DNA of 64,000 nucleotides from Streptomyces sp. ML-6 (GTDB taxonomy: Bacteria; Actinomycetota; Actinomycetes; Streptomycetales; Streptomycetaceae), in contig NZ_JAOTIK010000002.1 in the NCBI RefSeq assembly GCF_030116705.1, positions 806,001-870,000 of the forward strand, in the 5' to 3' direction. A program made the position numbers and the translations under genes. A model generated the notes under the pieces. That model ran no database searches. It had not been told where the DNA came from and saw only the letters and a list, made by a program, of their open reading frames with translations. This document shows positions 16,126 through 25,585 of this stretch, piece by piece. How positions within the stretch are numbered: the first letter of the stretch is position 1; each line of letters opens with the position of its first letter.

Positions 16126-17349
16126 ATGTCCCGCCGCCTGTTCACCTCGGAGTCCGTCACCGAGGGCCACCCCGACAAGATCGCCGACCAGATCAGCGAC
16201 ACCATCCTCGACGCACTGCTCCGTGAGGACCCCCGGTCCCGCGTCGCCGTCGAGACGCTGATCACCACCGGCCAGGTGCACGTCGCGGGCGAGGTCACGA
16301 CCAAGGCCTACGCCGACATCCCGGCCCTCGTGCGCGACAAGGTCCTCGAAATCGGCTACGACTCCTCCGGCAAGGGCTTCGACGGTGCCTCCTGCGGCGT
16401 CTCGGTGTCCATCGGCGCGCAGTCGCCCGACATCGCGCAGGGCGTCGACACCGCCTACGAGCAGCGCCTCCAGGGCTCCGCCGCAGGTGGGGAGGGGGAC
16501 GAGCTCGACCAGCAGGGCGCCGGTGACCAAGGGCTGATGTTCGGCTACGCCACGGACGAGACCCCGTCCCTGATGCCCCTGCCGATCGACCTGGCCCACC
16601 GCCTCTCGCGCCGACTCTCCGAGGTCCGCAAGAACGGGACCGTCCCGTACCTGCGCCCCGACGGCAAGACCCAGGTCACCATCGAGTACGTGGGCAGCCG
16701 CCCCGTCCGTCTCGACACCGTCGTCATCTCCTCGCAGCACGCCTCCGACATCGACCTCGACACCCTGCTGACCCCGGACGTCCGCCGGCACGTCGTCGAG
16801 CACGTGCTGTCCGAACTCGCCGACAGCGGCATCAAGCTGGAGACCGAGGGATATCGGCTGCTGGTGAACCCGACCGGGCGTTTCGAGATCGGCGGCCCGA
16901 TGGGCGACGCCGGTCTGACCGGCCGGAAGATCATCATCGACACCTACGGCGGCATGGCCCGGCACGGCGGCGGCGCCTTCTCCGGCAAGGACCCGTCGAA
17001 GGTGGACCGCTCGGCGGCGTACGCGATGCGCTGGGTCGCCAAGAACGTCGTCGCGGCCGGCCTCGCCGCCCGCTGCGAGGTCCAGGTCGCGTACGCGATC
17101 GGCAAGGCCGAGCCGGTCGGCCTGTTCGTCGAGACCTTCGGCACCGGCACCGTGGCCCAGGACCGCATCGAGCACGCCATCGGCGAGGTCTTCGACCTGC
17201 GCCCGGCCGCGATCATCCGCGACCTCGACCTGCTGCGCCCGATCTACTCCCCGACCGCGGCGTACGGCCACTTCGGCCGCGAGCTGCCCGACTTCACCTG
17301 GGAGCGCACCGACCGCGCCCAGCGGCTGAAGGCCGCGGCCGGTCTCTGA
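16126..17349 (+). CDS. metK: S-adenosylmethionine synthetase
   Basis: Makes S-adenosylmethionine from methionine and ATP. It has 407 residues, the full family length, with signatures [12 protein letters not shown] near the N-terminus and [19 protein letters not shown] near residue 285. It has a weak site (CTGGAG) before the ATG. It lies inside the cluster next to metF, so it is probably a dedicated second copy raising methyl supply for the cluster's methyltransferases. It is co-directional with the condensation gene 110 bases upstream. Confidence 0.97.
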   Translation: MSRRLFTSESVTEGHPDKIADQISDTILDALLREDPRSRVAVETLITTGQVHVAGEVTTKAYADIPALVRDKVLEIGYDSSGKGFDGASCGVSVSIGAQSPDIAQGVDTAYEQRLQGSAAGGEGDELDQQGAGDQGLMFGYATDETPSLMPLPIDLAHRLSRRLSEVRKNGTVPYLRPDGKTQVTIEYVGSRPVRLDTVVISSQHASDIDLDTLLTPDVRRHVVEHVLSELADSGIKLETEGYRLLVNPTGRFEIGGPMGDAGLTGRKIIIDTYGGMARHGGGAFSGKDPSKVDRSAAYAMRWVAKNVVAAGLAARCEVQVAYAIGKAEPVGLFVETFGTGTVAQDRIEHAIGEVFDLRPAAIIRDLDLLRPIYSPTAAYGHFGRELPDFTWERTDRAQRLKAAAGL

Positions 17350-17370
17350 CCGGTCGGGCCACTCCGTCCC

Positions 17371-17496
17371 CCGCATCCCAGGGAGTACGTCCATGGCCTC
17401 GTTGCCGACCCCTTCTGCCCCGAACAGTCCACCGACGCCATCGTCATCCACCACCCCGAAGCGAGATACTTCAACGCGGGAGGCCGTAGGCCATGA
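17371..17496 (+). pseudogene. metH: Probable 3' remnant of cobalamin-dependent methionine synthase
   Basis: Between metK and metF the frame read from metK's stop has no start codon, but encodes a peptide with PEQSTDAIVIHHPEARYFNA just before its stop. This closely matches the conserved end of the activation domain of actinobacterial MetH (HPEQST..., HHPEAKYFN). Its TGA (17494-17496) overlaps the metF ATG as ATGA, as expected if a full metH once preceded metF. The identification rests on remembered family sequence, so it is tentative. Confidence 0.6.
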
Positions 17497-18452
17497 CCAC
17501 ACTGCCCGAACTCCTGGCGAGCGGTACGCCCTCGTTCTCCTTCGAGTTCTTCCCGCCGAGGACGGCGGCCGGCACCCGCACGCTGTGGGAGGCGATCCGC
17601 CGGATCGAGGCCCTGGCCCCGACGTTCGTCTCGGTCACCTACGGTGCGGGCGGCACGTCCCGGGACCGCACCGTCGAGGTCACCAAGCGCATCGCCGCCG
17701 AGACCACACTGCGGCCGGTCGCGCACCTGACGGCGGTCGGCCACTCCACCGCCGAACTGCGCCACATCATCGGCCAGTACGCGGACGCGGGCGTGCGCGA
17801 CGTGCTCGCCCTGCGCGGCGACCCGCCGGGCGACGACCCCTCCGCCCCCTGGACCCCGCATCCGGAGGGCTTCACCCACGCCCATGAACTCGTCTCGCTG
17901 GTACGCCGGTCGGGCGACTTCAGCGTGGGTGTGGCGGCCTTCCCCGAACGGCACCCGCGCTCGGCGGACTGGGCGGACGACATCCGGCACTTCCTCGCCA
18001 AGTGCCGCGCGGGCGCCGACTACGCCATCACCCAGATGTTCTTCCGGGTCGAGGACTACCTGCGCCTGCGCGACCGGGTCGCCGCCGCGGGCTGCGACAC
18101 ACCGATCATTCCCGAGATCATGCCGGCGACCGACGTACGCCAGATCGGCCGCTTCGCCGAACTCAGCAACGCCACCTTCCCCGACGACCTCGCCCGGCGC
18201 CTGGACGCCGCCCGCGACAATCCGGCCGACGGCCACCGCATCGGTGTCGAGTACGCCACCGCCATGGCCGACCGCCTGCTCGCCGAAGGCGCTCCAGGGC
18301 TGCACTACATCACGCTCAACCGGTCCACCGCGACGCTGGAGATCCACCGGAACCTCCAGCACACCCACCTTGCCCGTACTGCCCGGAGTACTCAGGGCAC
18401 TCAGGGAATTCGGGGCACAAGGAGTGCACAGGCCCTCGCAGCCGCCCGCTGA
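17493..18452 (+). CDS. metF: Methylenetetrahydrofolate reductase
   Basis: Flavoprotein that reduces 5,10-methylene-THF to 5-methyl-THF, the methyl donor for methionine regeneration. It has 319 residues. Family motifs [27 protein letters not shown] and ALRGDPPG are all present. GGGAGG at 17478-17483 lies 9 bases before the ATG, which overlaps the stop of the metH-like remnant. With metK it forms a methyl-cycle pair serving the cluster. The final 25 residues (Thr/Gly/Arg-rich) go beyond the usual end of the family. A strong terminator follows. Confidence 0.95.
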   Translation: MTTLPELLASGTPSFSFEFFPPRTAAGTRTLWEAIRRIEALAPTFVSVTYGAGGTSRDRTVEVTKRIAAETTLRPVAHLTAVGHSTAELRHIIGQYADAGVRDVLALRGDPPGDDPSAPWTPHPEGFTHAHELVSLVRRSGDFSVGVAAFPERHPRSADWADDIRHFLAKCRAGADYAITQMFFRVEDYLRLRDRVAAAGCDTPIIPEIMPATDVRQIGRFAELSNATFPDDLARRLDAARDNPADGHRIGVEYATAMADRLLAEGAPGLHYITLNRSTATLEIHRNLQHTHLARTARSTQGTQGIRGTRSAQALAAAR

Positions 18453-18573
18453 CTTCCCGGCCTTCAAGGTCGCCCGCCTCCACCCCGACGCCTTCGGGGG
18501 CGAGGCCGAGGGCCGTACAAGCCCGACCACCACCGCTCCTGATCCCGCCCACCGACGACCACCGGCTACGGAC

Positions 18574-18615
18574 ACGAGTACGGCCATCGCTCCGCGGAGC
18601 GGTGGCCGTACTCGT
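18574..18615. terminator. Bidirectional terminator hairpin
   Basis: A 21-bp stem (ACGAGTACGGCCATCGCTCCG with its complement, one G-T mismatch) with almost no loop lies between the convergent metF and the peptidase gene. There is no T-run, as is usual in Streptomyces. Confidence 0.85.
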
Positions 18616-18650
18616 CGGTACAGGACACCACGAACGGGTCAAAGGGCGGA

Positions 18651-19370
18651 TCAGAACACGTGCTTGAACGTGCCCCAGCCGTGTCCGATCTTCACGGGGC
18701 TGCTCAGCCCGGTGCCGTTGTGCGGGTAGTACAGGAGGTTCCCCGACGCGTCCACGCCCAGTACGTCGGCCCTGTCGTCCCCACTGAAATCGGAGGCGAA
18801 CACGTGCTTGAACGTGCCCCAGCCGTGTCCGATCTTCACGGGGCTGCTCAGCCCGGCACCATTGTGCGCGTAGTACAGCAGGTTCCCCGACGCGTCCACG
18901 CCCAGTACGTCGGCCCTGCCATCGCCGCTCCAGTCGGCGGCCATGACCTGCTTGAAGGCTCCCCAACCCGGCCCGATCTTCACCGGGTTGCTGAGGCCGG
19001 TGCCGTTGTGCGGGTAGTACAGCAGGTTCCCCGACCCGTCGACGCCCAGTACGTCGGCCTTGCCGTCGCCGCTCCAGTCGGCGGCCATGACGTGCTTGAA
19101 CGTGCCCCAGCCCTGCCCGATCTGCGTGGGGGCGGTGAGCTTGTAGCTGTTGTTGGGGTAGTACAGGAGCCTCCCCGACCCGTCGATGCCGAGCACGTCC
19201 GCGGCACCGTCGCCGCTCCAGTCGGCGGCCATGACGTGCTTGAACGTGCCCCAGCCGTTTCCGATCTTCACGGGGTTGCTGAGGCCGGTGCCGTTGTGCG
19301 GGTAGTACAGCAGGTTCCCCGAGGAGTTGACGCCCAGTACGTCGGACTTGCCGTCGCCGCTGAAGTCGGA
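18651..19370 (-). repeat. Tandem ~144-bp coding repeats (FG-GAP units)
   Basis: Five units of about 144 bp are nearly identical at the DNA level; the phrase CGGTGCCGTTGTGCGGGTAGTA recurs in parts, and GTGCTTGAACGTGCCCCAGCC recurs at 18660, 18803, 19091 and 19235. Such identity suggests recent duplication or gene conversion. Confidence 0.85.
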
Positions 19371-19934
19371 CACCCGCTCACCGTCGGGCCAGAGCGTCTG
19401 CAGGCCGTTCCGGCTCACCGGTGCGTAGCCGGTGGGGTAATGGGTGCCGGTCTCCACCGAGTTGGGTATCTCGCGGCTGAGCTGGCTGTTGCAGTGGACG
19501 ATGTTCCAGTGCAGGTGCGGACCGGTCGCGTTGCCGGTGGCCCCGGACGTGCCGATCCGCTGGCCCTGCGCCACTCTCTGCCCGGCGTCGACGATCGTGG
19601 AATTGAGGTGGGCGTACTGGCTGCACCGATTGTTGCCGTGGTCGATCAGCGCCATGATGCCCCCGCCGGTCGACCATCCCTCGAAGTAGACGGTGCCGGC
19701 CGCGGAAGCGACGATCGGAGTTCCGGTGGGCATGGCGAAGTCGACGGCATGGCGGTTGTAGTCGTCGTTGTGCGAATAACCGCTGCCCGGCGTCTGTGTG
19801 ATCGTGTACGCCGATCCGGCGGGATAGGGGAGTTTGAACGGGGCGCCGGGGGCCGCGTGCGCGGACCCGAGCGGAACCGTGACCCCCAGGCAGGCGAGGA
19901 ACATGGTCAGAGCGACGGCGATGCCGCGGCGCAT
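18651..19934 (-). CDS. Secreted M23 (LytM-like) peptidase with FG-GAP/VCBS repeats
   Basis: Exported protein of 427 residues. A signal peptide (MRRGIAVALTMFLACLG... with AHA cleavage region) is followed by an M23 metallopeptidase domain: H-x3-D in HAVDFAMP and HLHW supply the zinc ligands, so it probably cuts peptidoglycan crosslinks. The C-terminal 240 residues are five near-identical FG-GAP-type repeats of about 48 residues, each with a DxSGDGxxDVLG calcium-binding-like loop, forming a partial beta-propeller. It has no link to natural-product synthesis; it lies downstream of the minus-strand operon with its own AT-richer upstream region. It is probably a cell-wall or neighbour-directed enzyme. 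Confidence 0.92.
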   Translation of the reverse strand: MRRGIAVALTMFLACLGVTVPLGSAHAAPGAPFKLPYPAGSAYTITQTPGSGYSHNDDYNRHAVDFAMPTGTPIVASAAGTVYFEGWSTGGGIMALIDHGNNRCSQYAHLNSTIVDAGQRVAQGQRIGTSGATGNATGPHLHWNIVHCNSQLSREIPNSVETGTHYPTGYAPVSRNGLQTLWPDGERVSDFSGDGKSDVLGVNSSGNLLYYPHNGTGLSNPVKIGNGWGTFKHVMAADWSGDGAADVLGIDGSGRLLYYPNNSYKLTAPTQIGQGWGTFKHVMAADWSGDGKADVLGVDGSGNLLYYPHNGTGLSNPVKIGPGWGAFKQVMAADWSGDGRADVLGVDASGNLLYYAHNGAGLSSPVKIGHGWGTFKHVFASDFSGDDRADVLGVDASGNLLYYPHNGTGLSSPVKIGHGWGTFKHVF

Positions 19935-20317
19935 GAGCGCCTCCTTTGCGGAATTACGGGCATGAGGAGCTTCCGGGGCAACCCGGGCCGCACCGCGAGG
20001 AATTGGAGTGGCCGCCCGATTGGCGAGCGACCGTAGCAGCGGGAATTGTGCTTGTCGAGTAGGCCGTCGAAATGGTGCCGTCGGTATTGATCCGTGCCGG
20101 ATTGTTATTCCGGACCGGTAATGCGTAAGGCGTAATTGTCAAGTTCCGCGGCTGGCATGTAGAGGACATGGGGGCGTTCTCGTTCACCGGAACTCATGAG
20201 GTGATCCGGTGGGACACCGAGCCGGGCCGGGCGTCACCCGGAGCGGTGGTCGGCCCCGGCGAACCGGATCGGACGCCGGGGCCGGATCCGTCAGCGGCTC
20301 AGGCCCCGGATTCCCCG
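19935..20317. promoter_or_regulatory. Peptidase promoter region and operon-end terminator
   Basis: 383 bases with no credible gene. 20040-20160 is AT-richer than its surroundings and probably holds the minus-strand promoter of the peptidase gene. At 20251-20284 a perfect 11-bp stem (CGGCCCCGGCG with CGCCGGGGCCG, 12-base loop) lies just past the end of the adenylation gene and is a likely terminator of the long minus-strand operon. Confidence 0.6.
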
Positions 20318-21991
20318 TTACGCGGCCAGTGCCGCCCGGTCCAGCTTGCCGTTGGGCGTCACCGGCAGCCGGTCCAGATGGCACACCCGCTGGGGCACCA
20401 TGTGCGCGGGCAGGCGCGCGGCCAGTGCGGACCGTACCGCGCTCGCCGGGACGGCCGTCCGCTCCGCCACGATGTACGCGGTGAGCGACTGGTCACCGTG
20501 CCGGGTCTCCGTCACCAGACAGGCCGCGCCCGACACCCCCGGCACCGCGCGCAGCGCCGACTCGACCTCGCCCAGCTCGATGCGGAAACCGCGCAGCTTC
20601 ACCTGGCCGTCCTGCCGGCCCGCGTAGTGCAGCAGCCCGTCCTCGTCGGCCACGGCCCAGTCCCCGCTGCGGTAGTGGCGGCCGGAACCGTCGCCCGCGT
20701 CGACGAAGCGCTGCTCCGTCAACTCCGGCCTTCCCAGGTACCCGTGGGCGACCCCGCTGCCGGCGACCCACATCTCGCCGCGCCCGCCCGGCGGCACGGG
20801 CCGGCCTTCGGCGTCGCGCAACGCGACCGACAGATGCGGCAGTGGACGCCCGATCGGGGTGCGGCCGGGCCCCGCGCCCGCCAGGACGGCCGGGGTGAGC
20901 GGACAGTACGTGACATGGACCGTGGTCTCGGTGATCCCGTACATGTTGACCAGCTCGGCGTCCGGGGCGATCCCGGAGTCCCACCAGCGCCGCACGTCGG
21001 CGGGCACCAGCGCCTCCCCGCCGAGGACGACCCGGCGCAGCGCGGGCAGCCGGGCCTTCTCGGCGGCGGCCTCGACGACCAGGTTGCCGAAGGCGGAGGG
21101 CACCTGGTTGAGGACGGTGACGCCCCGGTCCGCGAGCAGCCGGGCGAACTCGGCGGGCTCCGTGGCGGTCTCGCGGTCGACGACGACGGCGTGCCCGCCG
21201 TACAGCAGCGGACCCCACAGCTCCCAGACGCTGAAGTCGAAACTCGGCGAGTGGAACAGCGTCCACACATCGTCCGGGCCCGTGCCCAGCAGCGGCACGG
21301 CCGCGTCCAGCAGGGCCAGCACCTGGCCGTGCCCGACCACGCAGCCCTTGGGGGCGCCGGTGGAGCCGGAGGTGTGGATGACGTACGCGGTGTCCTCGGG
21401 CACCCTCGGCCCGGCCGGCGCCGTGCCCGTGCCCGCACCGGCCACGGCACGGGTCGCCAGGACGAACGGGCCGGCCTTGGCGATCGGCGTCTCGTCCGCC
21501 AGCAGACCGCTGTCGGACAGGACCATTTCGACCGCGCCGTCCTCCAGCAGGTACTCCTGCCGGGCCACCGGATAACCGGGGTCGACGGGCAGGTACGCGG
21601 CACCGGAACGCAGGATGCCGAGGACCGCCCCCGGGGCGTACCGGGTGCGGGCGGCGCGCAGCGCGACCAGCCGGCCGGGCCCGGTGCGGCCCTCCAGGCG
21701 CTGCGCGACGGCGTCGGCGAGCCACTCCAGTTCGAGGTAGCTCAGCTCGCCCTCGGCGTCGGACACGGCGGTGCGGGCGGCATGGCGGGCGGCCACCGCG
21801 GTGAACCGGGTGTCGAGGCGATCGGCGGACTCCGCCGGGCGGGCCGGGGGCCGGCCGATGGCGTCCAGCAGGGTGCCGACGTCATCGGCGAGCCGGTCCA
21901 GTCCGGGCAGCCCGCCCGGACCGTTCTCGGGGCGGGTGTTCATGGGACCTCCCAGGTGGGCGGGGGAGACGGGCGGTGGGGTGTCGCTCAT
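20318..21991 (-). CDS. Free-standing NRPS adenylation protein, predicted L-threonine-specific
   Basis: Activates an amino acid as its aminoacyl-adenylate for loading on a separate carrier protein. It has 557 residues and no carrier domain. Core motifs: HTSGSTGAPKG (A3), FDFSVWELW (A4), NMYGITETT (A5), YRSGD (A7), and NGKLDR (A10 Lys). Reading the ten specificity positions by alignment to GrsA gives D-F-W-N-V-G-M-V-H-K, the standard threonine code. Its ATG overlaps the KamE stop as ATGA, so it is translationally coupled to the lysine-aminomutase genes. It is the last gene of the minus-strand operon. Likely carrier partner: the free PCP at 39978-40274. Confidence 0.93.
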   Translation of the reverse strand: MSDTPPPVSPAHLGGPMNTRPENGPGGLPGLDRLADDVGTLLDAIGRPPARPAESADRLDTRFTAVAARHAARTAVSDAEGELSYLELEWLADAVAQRLEGRTGPGRLVALRAARTRYAPGAVLGILRSGAAYLPVDPGYPVARQEYLLEDGAVEMVLSDSGLLADETPIAKAGPFVLATRAVAGAGTGTAPAGPRVPEDTAYVIHTSGSTGAPKGCVVGHGQVLALLDAAVPLLGTGPDDVWTLFHSPSFDFSVWELWGPLLYGGHAVVVDRETATEPAEFARLLADRGVTVLNQVPSAFGNLVVEAAAEKARLPALRRVVLGGEALVPADVRRWWDSGIAPDAELVNMYGITETTVHVTYCPLTPAVLAGAGPGRTPIGRPLPHLSVALRDAEGRPVPPGGRGEMWVAGSGVAHGYLGRPELTEQRFVDAGDGSGRHYRSGDWAVADEDGLLHYAGRQDGQVKLRGFRIELGEVESALRAVPGVSGAACLVTETRHGDQSLTAYIVAERTAVPASAVRSALAARLPAHMVPQRVCHLDRLPVTPNGKLDRAALAA

Positions 21992-22917
21992 CCGACGTCC
22001 TCCAGAACGGCTGCGGACACGGCGGGGGCGGCGGCGGGCACCAGGGCGTGCACCAGATAGCTGGCGACGTCGCCCGGCGTGGTGCCGCGGCCGAAGATCC
22101 GGTCCGCGCCCAGCGTCGCCGCGGCGGCCGGGTCGAAGCGGGGGCCGCCCACCACGAGCAGGGGACGTTCGTGTTCGGCGAACGAGGCCCGCAGTTCGGC
22201 GCTCAGCTCCCGGACGTTGGTGAGATGGGCGTCCCGCTGGGTGACGGCCTGCGAGACCAGGACGGCGTCGGCGCGCTCGGACCCGGCCCGGCGCACCAGC
22301 TCCCCGACCGGGACCTGCGCGCCCAGGTTCAGGACCCGCATCTGCCGGTAGTACTCCAGCCCCTTCTCGCCGGCGAAACCCTTGATGTTGAGGATCGCGT
22401 CGATCCCCACGGTGTGCGCGTCCGTGCCGATGCAGGCGCCCAGCACCACGAGTCTGCGGCCGAGCCGGTCCCGTACCGCCGCGTCGGCCTCCTTGGCGGA
22501 CAGCAGCGGGTAGTCGCGCTCGGCCACCACGACCCGGTCGAGGTCCACGGTGTGGGCGACGGCCCCGTACACCACGAAGAAGCTGAAGTCGGTGCCGCCG
22601 ACCGCCTTGCTGTGCACGACCAGGGGGCGCTCCATGCCCATGCGACGGGCCAGTTGGAGCGCGGCGCCCTCGGCACGCGGGCCGTGCGGCAGGGGCAGGG
22701 TGAAGGACAGCTGCACCATGCCGTCGTCGGTGGTGTCGCCGTAGGGGCGGATGATGGTGTCGGCCTTCGGAGTGCTCTCCGGACCGCCCCCCGGGCCGTT
22801 CGAGGGGCCGCCGTACAGGCTCTCGTACAGGTCCTCGGGCAGGTTTTTGGGCAGGTTTTTGGGCGGGCCGGGCCGGTTCTCGGGGCGGGGCCCGGGGGCC
22901 CACGGGTCGGTGTTCAT
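21988..22917 (-). CDS. kamE: Lysine 5,6-aminomutase, cobalamin-binding beta subunit
   Basis: Small subunit of the adenosylcobalamin- and PLP-dependent enzyme that moves the terminal amino group of lysine or beta-lysine to carbon 5. It has 309 residues. The B12 base-off motif is clear: GTDAHTVG (DxHxxG), then a Rossmann-type B12 domain with LLVVGGPRFD and GADRIFGRGTTPGD. The stretch SKAVGGTDFSFF near residue 95 should hold the Lys that forms the PLP Schiff base. Start and stop overlap its neighbours by four bases, giving equal expression with KamD. The Pro-rich first 35 residues are an unusual extension. Confidence 0.93.
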   Translation of the reverse strand: MNTDPWAPGPRPENRPGPPKNLPKNLPEDLYESLYGGPSNGPGGGPESTPKADTIIRPYGDTTDDGMVQLSFTLPLPHGPRAEGAALQLARRMGMERPLVVHSKAVGGTDFSFFVVYGAVAHTVDLDRVVVAERDYPLLSAKEADAAVRDRLGRRLVVLGACIGTDAHTVGIDAILNIKGFAGEKGLEYYRQMRVLNLGAQVPVGELVRRAGSERADAVLVSQAVTQRDAHLTNVRELSAELRASFAEHERPLLVVGGPRFDPAAAATLGADRIFGRGTTPGDVASYLVHALVPAAAPAVSAAVLEDVG

Positions 22918-24497
22918 CGGGCCTCGGTTCCTTCCAGGAGGTCGGTGGCCGGATTGCGGTAGCCGGGTGCGCGGCGCACGACGCCGTCCGCGCCCCGCCC
23001 GCCGTCCGCGGGGCGCCGCATCCCGCCGAACGTGCCGTGCCCGATGGCGTCCAGCAGGCCCCGGTCGCAGATCTGCTCCAGCAGACCGACCGCCTCGTCG
23101 AGCACGTGATGGGCGCGCCGGGCGATGAAACCGCCGGGGGCGGGGCGGAAGTCCTCGGCCAGCGAACCCGCCGAGCCCAGGACGTAACGGACGTTCTGCA
23201 ACGCCAGGTCGCGGTCGGACAGGAACGGGGTGACGACGGCCTCGGTCATCATCCCGACCAGCAGGATGCTCTGCCCGGTCAGCGCCCCCGCCAGGTTGAA
23301 GAAGCCGTTGAGGAGGTAGCCGCGGAAGACGTCACCGGTCATGTGCCGGGTCGGCGGCATCCACTTCAGCGGCGCGTCGGGGAACAGCTCACGGGCCAGC
23401 ATCGCGTGCGCCAGCTCCAGCCGGAACGAGTCCGGCCGGTCCGGGTCGATCTCGAAGGCGTGCCCGAGGCCGAGCTGCCCGTCCGGCAGGCCCGCCTCCT
23501 TCGCGAAGTACTCGTTCAGCAGCTGACTGGCCGTCACCGTGTGGGCGGCGTCCACCGCGTCGGCGGTCGTCAGGTAGTTGTCCTCGCCGGTGTTGATGAG
23601 GATGCCCGCGCGGGCGTGCAACTGCCGGGAGAAACGCTGGTCGACGAAGGTGCGCACCGGGTTGATGTCGCGGAAGAGGATGCCGTACATCGAGTCGTTG
23701 AGCATCATGTCGAGGCGTTCGAGACCGGCCAGCGCCGCGATCTCCGGCATGCACAACCCGGACGCGTAGTTGGTGAGCCGTACGTAGCGCCCGAGTTCGG
23801 CGGACACCTCGTCCAGCGCGGCCCGCATCAGCCGGAAGTTCTCCCGGGTGGCGTAGGTGCCGGCGTAGCCCTCCCGGGTCGCGCCCTGCGGCACGTAGTC
23901 CAGCAGCGACTGGCCCGTGGAACGGATCACCGCGATCACGTCCGCGCCACCGCGCGCCGCCGCGCGGGCCTGCCGGATGTCCTCGTGGATGTCGCCGGTC
24001 GCCACGATCAGATAGATCCAGGGCGCGGGCGGATCGCCCAACTCGCCCACCATGCGGTCCCGTTCGGCGCGCCGGGCATCGATGGCGGCCAGGCCGCGGG
24101 CGACCGCGCGGTGCGCCCCGGCGGCGGCCTCCTTGGCGTCTGCGCCCTCGGGGAGGCGGAACGGCACGGTGCGGGCGGCGGCGTGCGCCGCCAGGTCGGT
24201 GAGGTCGCGGTACGGTCCGGTGCGCAGTGCGTCCCAGACCGGCAGGCAGACGCCGTGCTCCAGGCCGACGGAATCGGCCACGGCGTCGACGAGGCGGTTC
24301 ACCCAGGGGATGCCCTCGGGGTCGGCGCCGTCGAGCCCGGCCAGCCGCAGCGTGGCCCGTTCGACGGACACGGTGGTGTGGGAGCGGGCGAGGTCGACGA
24401 CGGGGCGTCCGGCGCGGACGGCCAGGGCTCGGGCCCGTGCGACGACGTCCGGGTCGAGGTCCAGCTTGCCGTGGACGGGCGGCGCGGGGGCGGTCAC
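22914..24497 (-). CDS. kamD: Lysine 5,6-aminomutase, alpha subunit
   Basis: Large (PLP/cobalamin barrel) subunit of lysine 5,6-aminomutase. It has 527 residues, the full length for the family, and starts KLDLDPDVVARARALA like other KamD proteins. Conserved stretches include GADVIAVIRSTGQSLLDYVPQG, RENFRLMRAALDE, VRLTNYASGLCMPEIA and MLNDSMYGILFRDIN. The substrate here is expected to be L-beta-lysine from KamA, giving 3,5-diaminohexanoate. GTG start 24497 overlaps the dehydrogenase stop (GTGA). No reactivase genes (KamB/KamC type) are visible in the window. Confidence 0.95.
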   Translation of the reverse strand: MTAPAPPVHGKLDLDPDVVARARALAVRAGRPVVDLARSHTTVSVERATLRLAGLDGADPEGIPWVNRLVDAVADSVGLEHGVCLPVWDALRTGPYRDLTDLAAHAAARTVPFRLPEGADAKEAAAGAHRAVARGLAAIDARRAERDRMVGELGDPPAPWIYLIVATGDIHEDIRQARAAARGGADVIAVIRSTGQSLLDYVPQGATREGYAGTYATRENFRLMRAALDEVSAELGRYVRLTNYASGLCMPEIAALAGLERLDMMLNDSMYGILFRDINPVRTFVDQRFSRQLHARAGILINTGEDNYLTTADAVDAAHTVTASQLLNEYFAKEAGLPDGQLGLGHAFEIDPDRPDSFRLELAHAMLARELFPDAPLKWMPPTRHMTGDVFRGYLLNGFFNLAGALTGQSILLVGMMTEAVVTPFLSDRDLALQNVRYVLGSAGSLAEDFRPAPGGFIARRAHHVLDEAVGLLEQICDRGLLDAIGHGTFGGMRRPADGGRGADGVVRRAPGYRNPATDLLEGTEAR

Positions 24498-25585
24498 CGG
24501 ACCGCTCCGTTCCCCAGGGCCCCGACGTTCGCAGTCGTACGGGCCGCCGTTCCCGGTACCCGGTCGAACAGGGCACGCACCCCCGGCTCCTCGCGCACCA
24601 GGCCGAGGGCCAGGTCGCTGTGGCCGGGCTGGTACCCGTTGCCGATCAGCATCGTGACGTCACGGCCCAGCCCCTCGGCCCCGAGCGCGGCCGTGCTGAA
24701 CGACGTCGCCATCGAGAAGAACGCCACCGTGCCGCCGTCCCGGGTGGCCAGGATCGCCGCGTGCTCGCACCCCGCCACGTCCGTGCACACCACCGTCACG
24801 TCGGCCGGGCCGCCCCGGCCGTCGAGCAGGGCGTGCAGGGCGACGGCGTCCCTCGCGTCCGCCCGCACCACCTCGTCCGCGAGACCGGCCGCGGTCAGGG
24901 CCGCCTCCTCGGCGGCGTCCGGCACCACCCCGACGACCCGGCCGGCCCCGGCGCGGCGGGCGGCGGCGAGCGACAGGGAACCCGACTTGCCACTGGCCCC
25001 CAGCACCAGCACCGAGGGAGCGGCGGCACCGCCCCGCGCGTACGAGGCGACCAGCCGCCCGGTCAGCGCCGGGGCACCGCACACGTCCAGGACGGACAGG
25101 GCCAGCTCGTCCGGCAGGTCGTCCGGCAGGACCGCGGCGACGGAGCGGCCGAACAGGATGGCGTGCCCGCGCGCCGGGACCCGTTCGCCGCGGCCGTCCC
25201 AGTCGCGCAGCCCGTCCGTGATCTCCAGCGGGGTCAGGGTCAGCGACACCAGGGTCGCCACCCGGTCGCCGGGCCGCAGCCCCAGCGGGGATTCGGGCCC
25301 CACCTCGGCGACGGTGCCGATCAGCATGCCGCCCGACCCGGTCACCGGGTTGTGCATCTTGCCCCGGTCGCGCACCAGCGCGCACGCTGCCGCCCGCACC
25401 GCGTCGCCGTCCCCGCCGTGCGCCTCGCGCAACTGCCGGAAGGACGCCGCGTCCAGGTTCAGACAGGTGACGTCGATGCGCACCTCGTCGGGGGCCGGGC
25501 GCGGATCGGTGTCGAGCCGGAGGGCGGCCTGCGGCAGCACCCCCCGCGGCTCGCGCACCCGGTGCAGCCCCAGCGCGGTGCTCAC
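24494..25585 (-). CDS. kdd: L-erythro-3,5-diaminohexanoate dehydrogenase
   Basis: NAD-dependent oxidation of 3,5-diaminohexanoate to 5-amino-3-oxohexanoate, the third step of the clostridial lysine-fermentation route. It has 363 residues with the Kdd-type pattern of a medium-chain dehydrogenase relative: CLNLDAASFRQLRE, GSGGMLIGTVAEVGP, the Rossmann segment VLVLGASGKSGSLSLAAARR, and TDVAGCEHAAIL. GTG 25585 overlaps the KamA stop and its own stop overlaps kamD. Because the next degradative enzyme (Kce) is absent from the window, the keto-amino acid is probably the end point, used as a building block. Confidence 0.88.
   Translation of the reverse strand: MSTALGLHRVREPRGVLPQAALRLDTDPRPAPDEVRIDVTCLNLDAASFRQLREAHGGDGDAVRAAACALVRDRGKMHNPVTGSGGMLIGTVAEVGPESPLGLRPGDRVATLVSLTLTPLEITDGLRDWDGRGERVPARGHAILFGRSVAAVLPDDLPDELALSVLDVCGAPALTGRLVASYARGGAAAPSVLVLGASGKSGSLSLAAARRAGAGRVVGVVPDAAEEAALTAAGLADEVVRADARDAVALHALLDGRGGPADVTVVCTDVAGCEHAAILATRDGGTVAFFSMATSFSTAALGAEGLGRDVTMLIGNGYQPGHSDLALGLVREEPGVRALFDRVPGTAARTTANVGALGNGAVR

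Noticed and set aside
19954..20187. Small 77-codon minus-strand ORF upstream of the peptidase
   Set aside because: No ribosome-binding site or family match; the AT-richer DNA looks like a promoter region.
24494..25585. Ordinary quinone oxidoreductase or crotonyl-CoA reductase
   Set aside because: The sequence pattern and the four-base coupling with both aminomutases fit diaminohexanoate dehydrogenase better.
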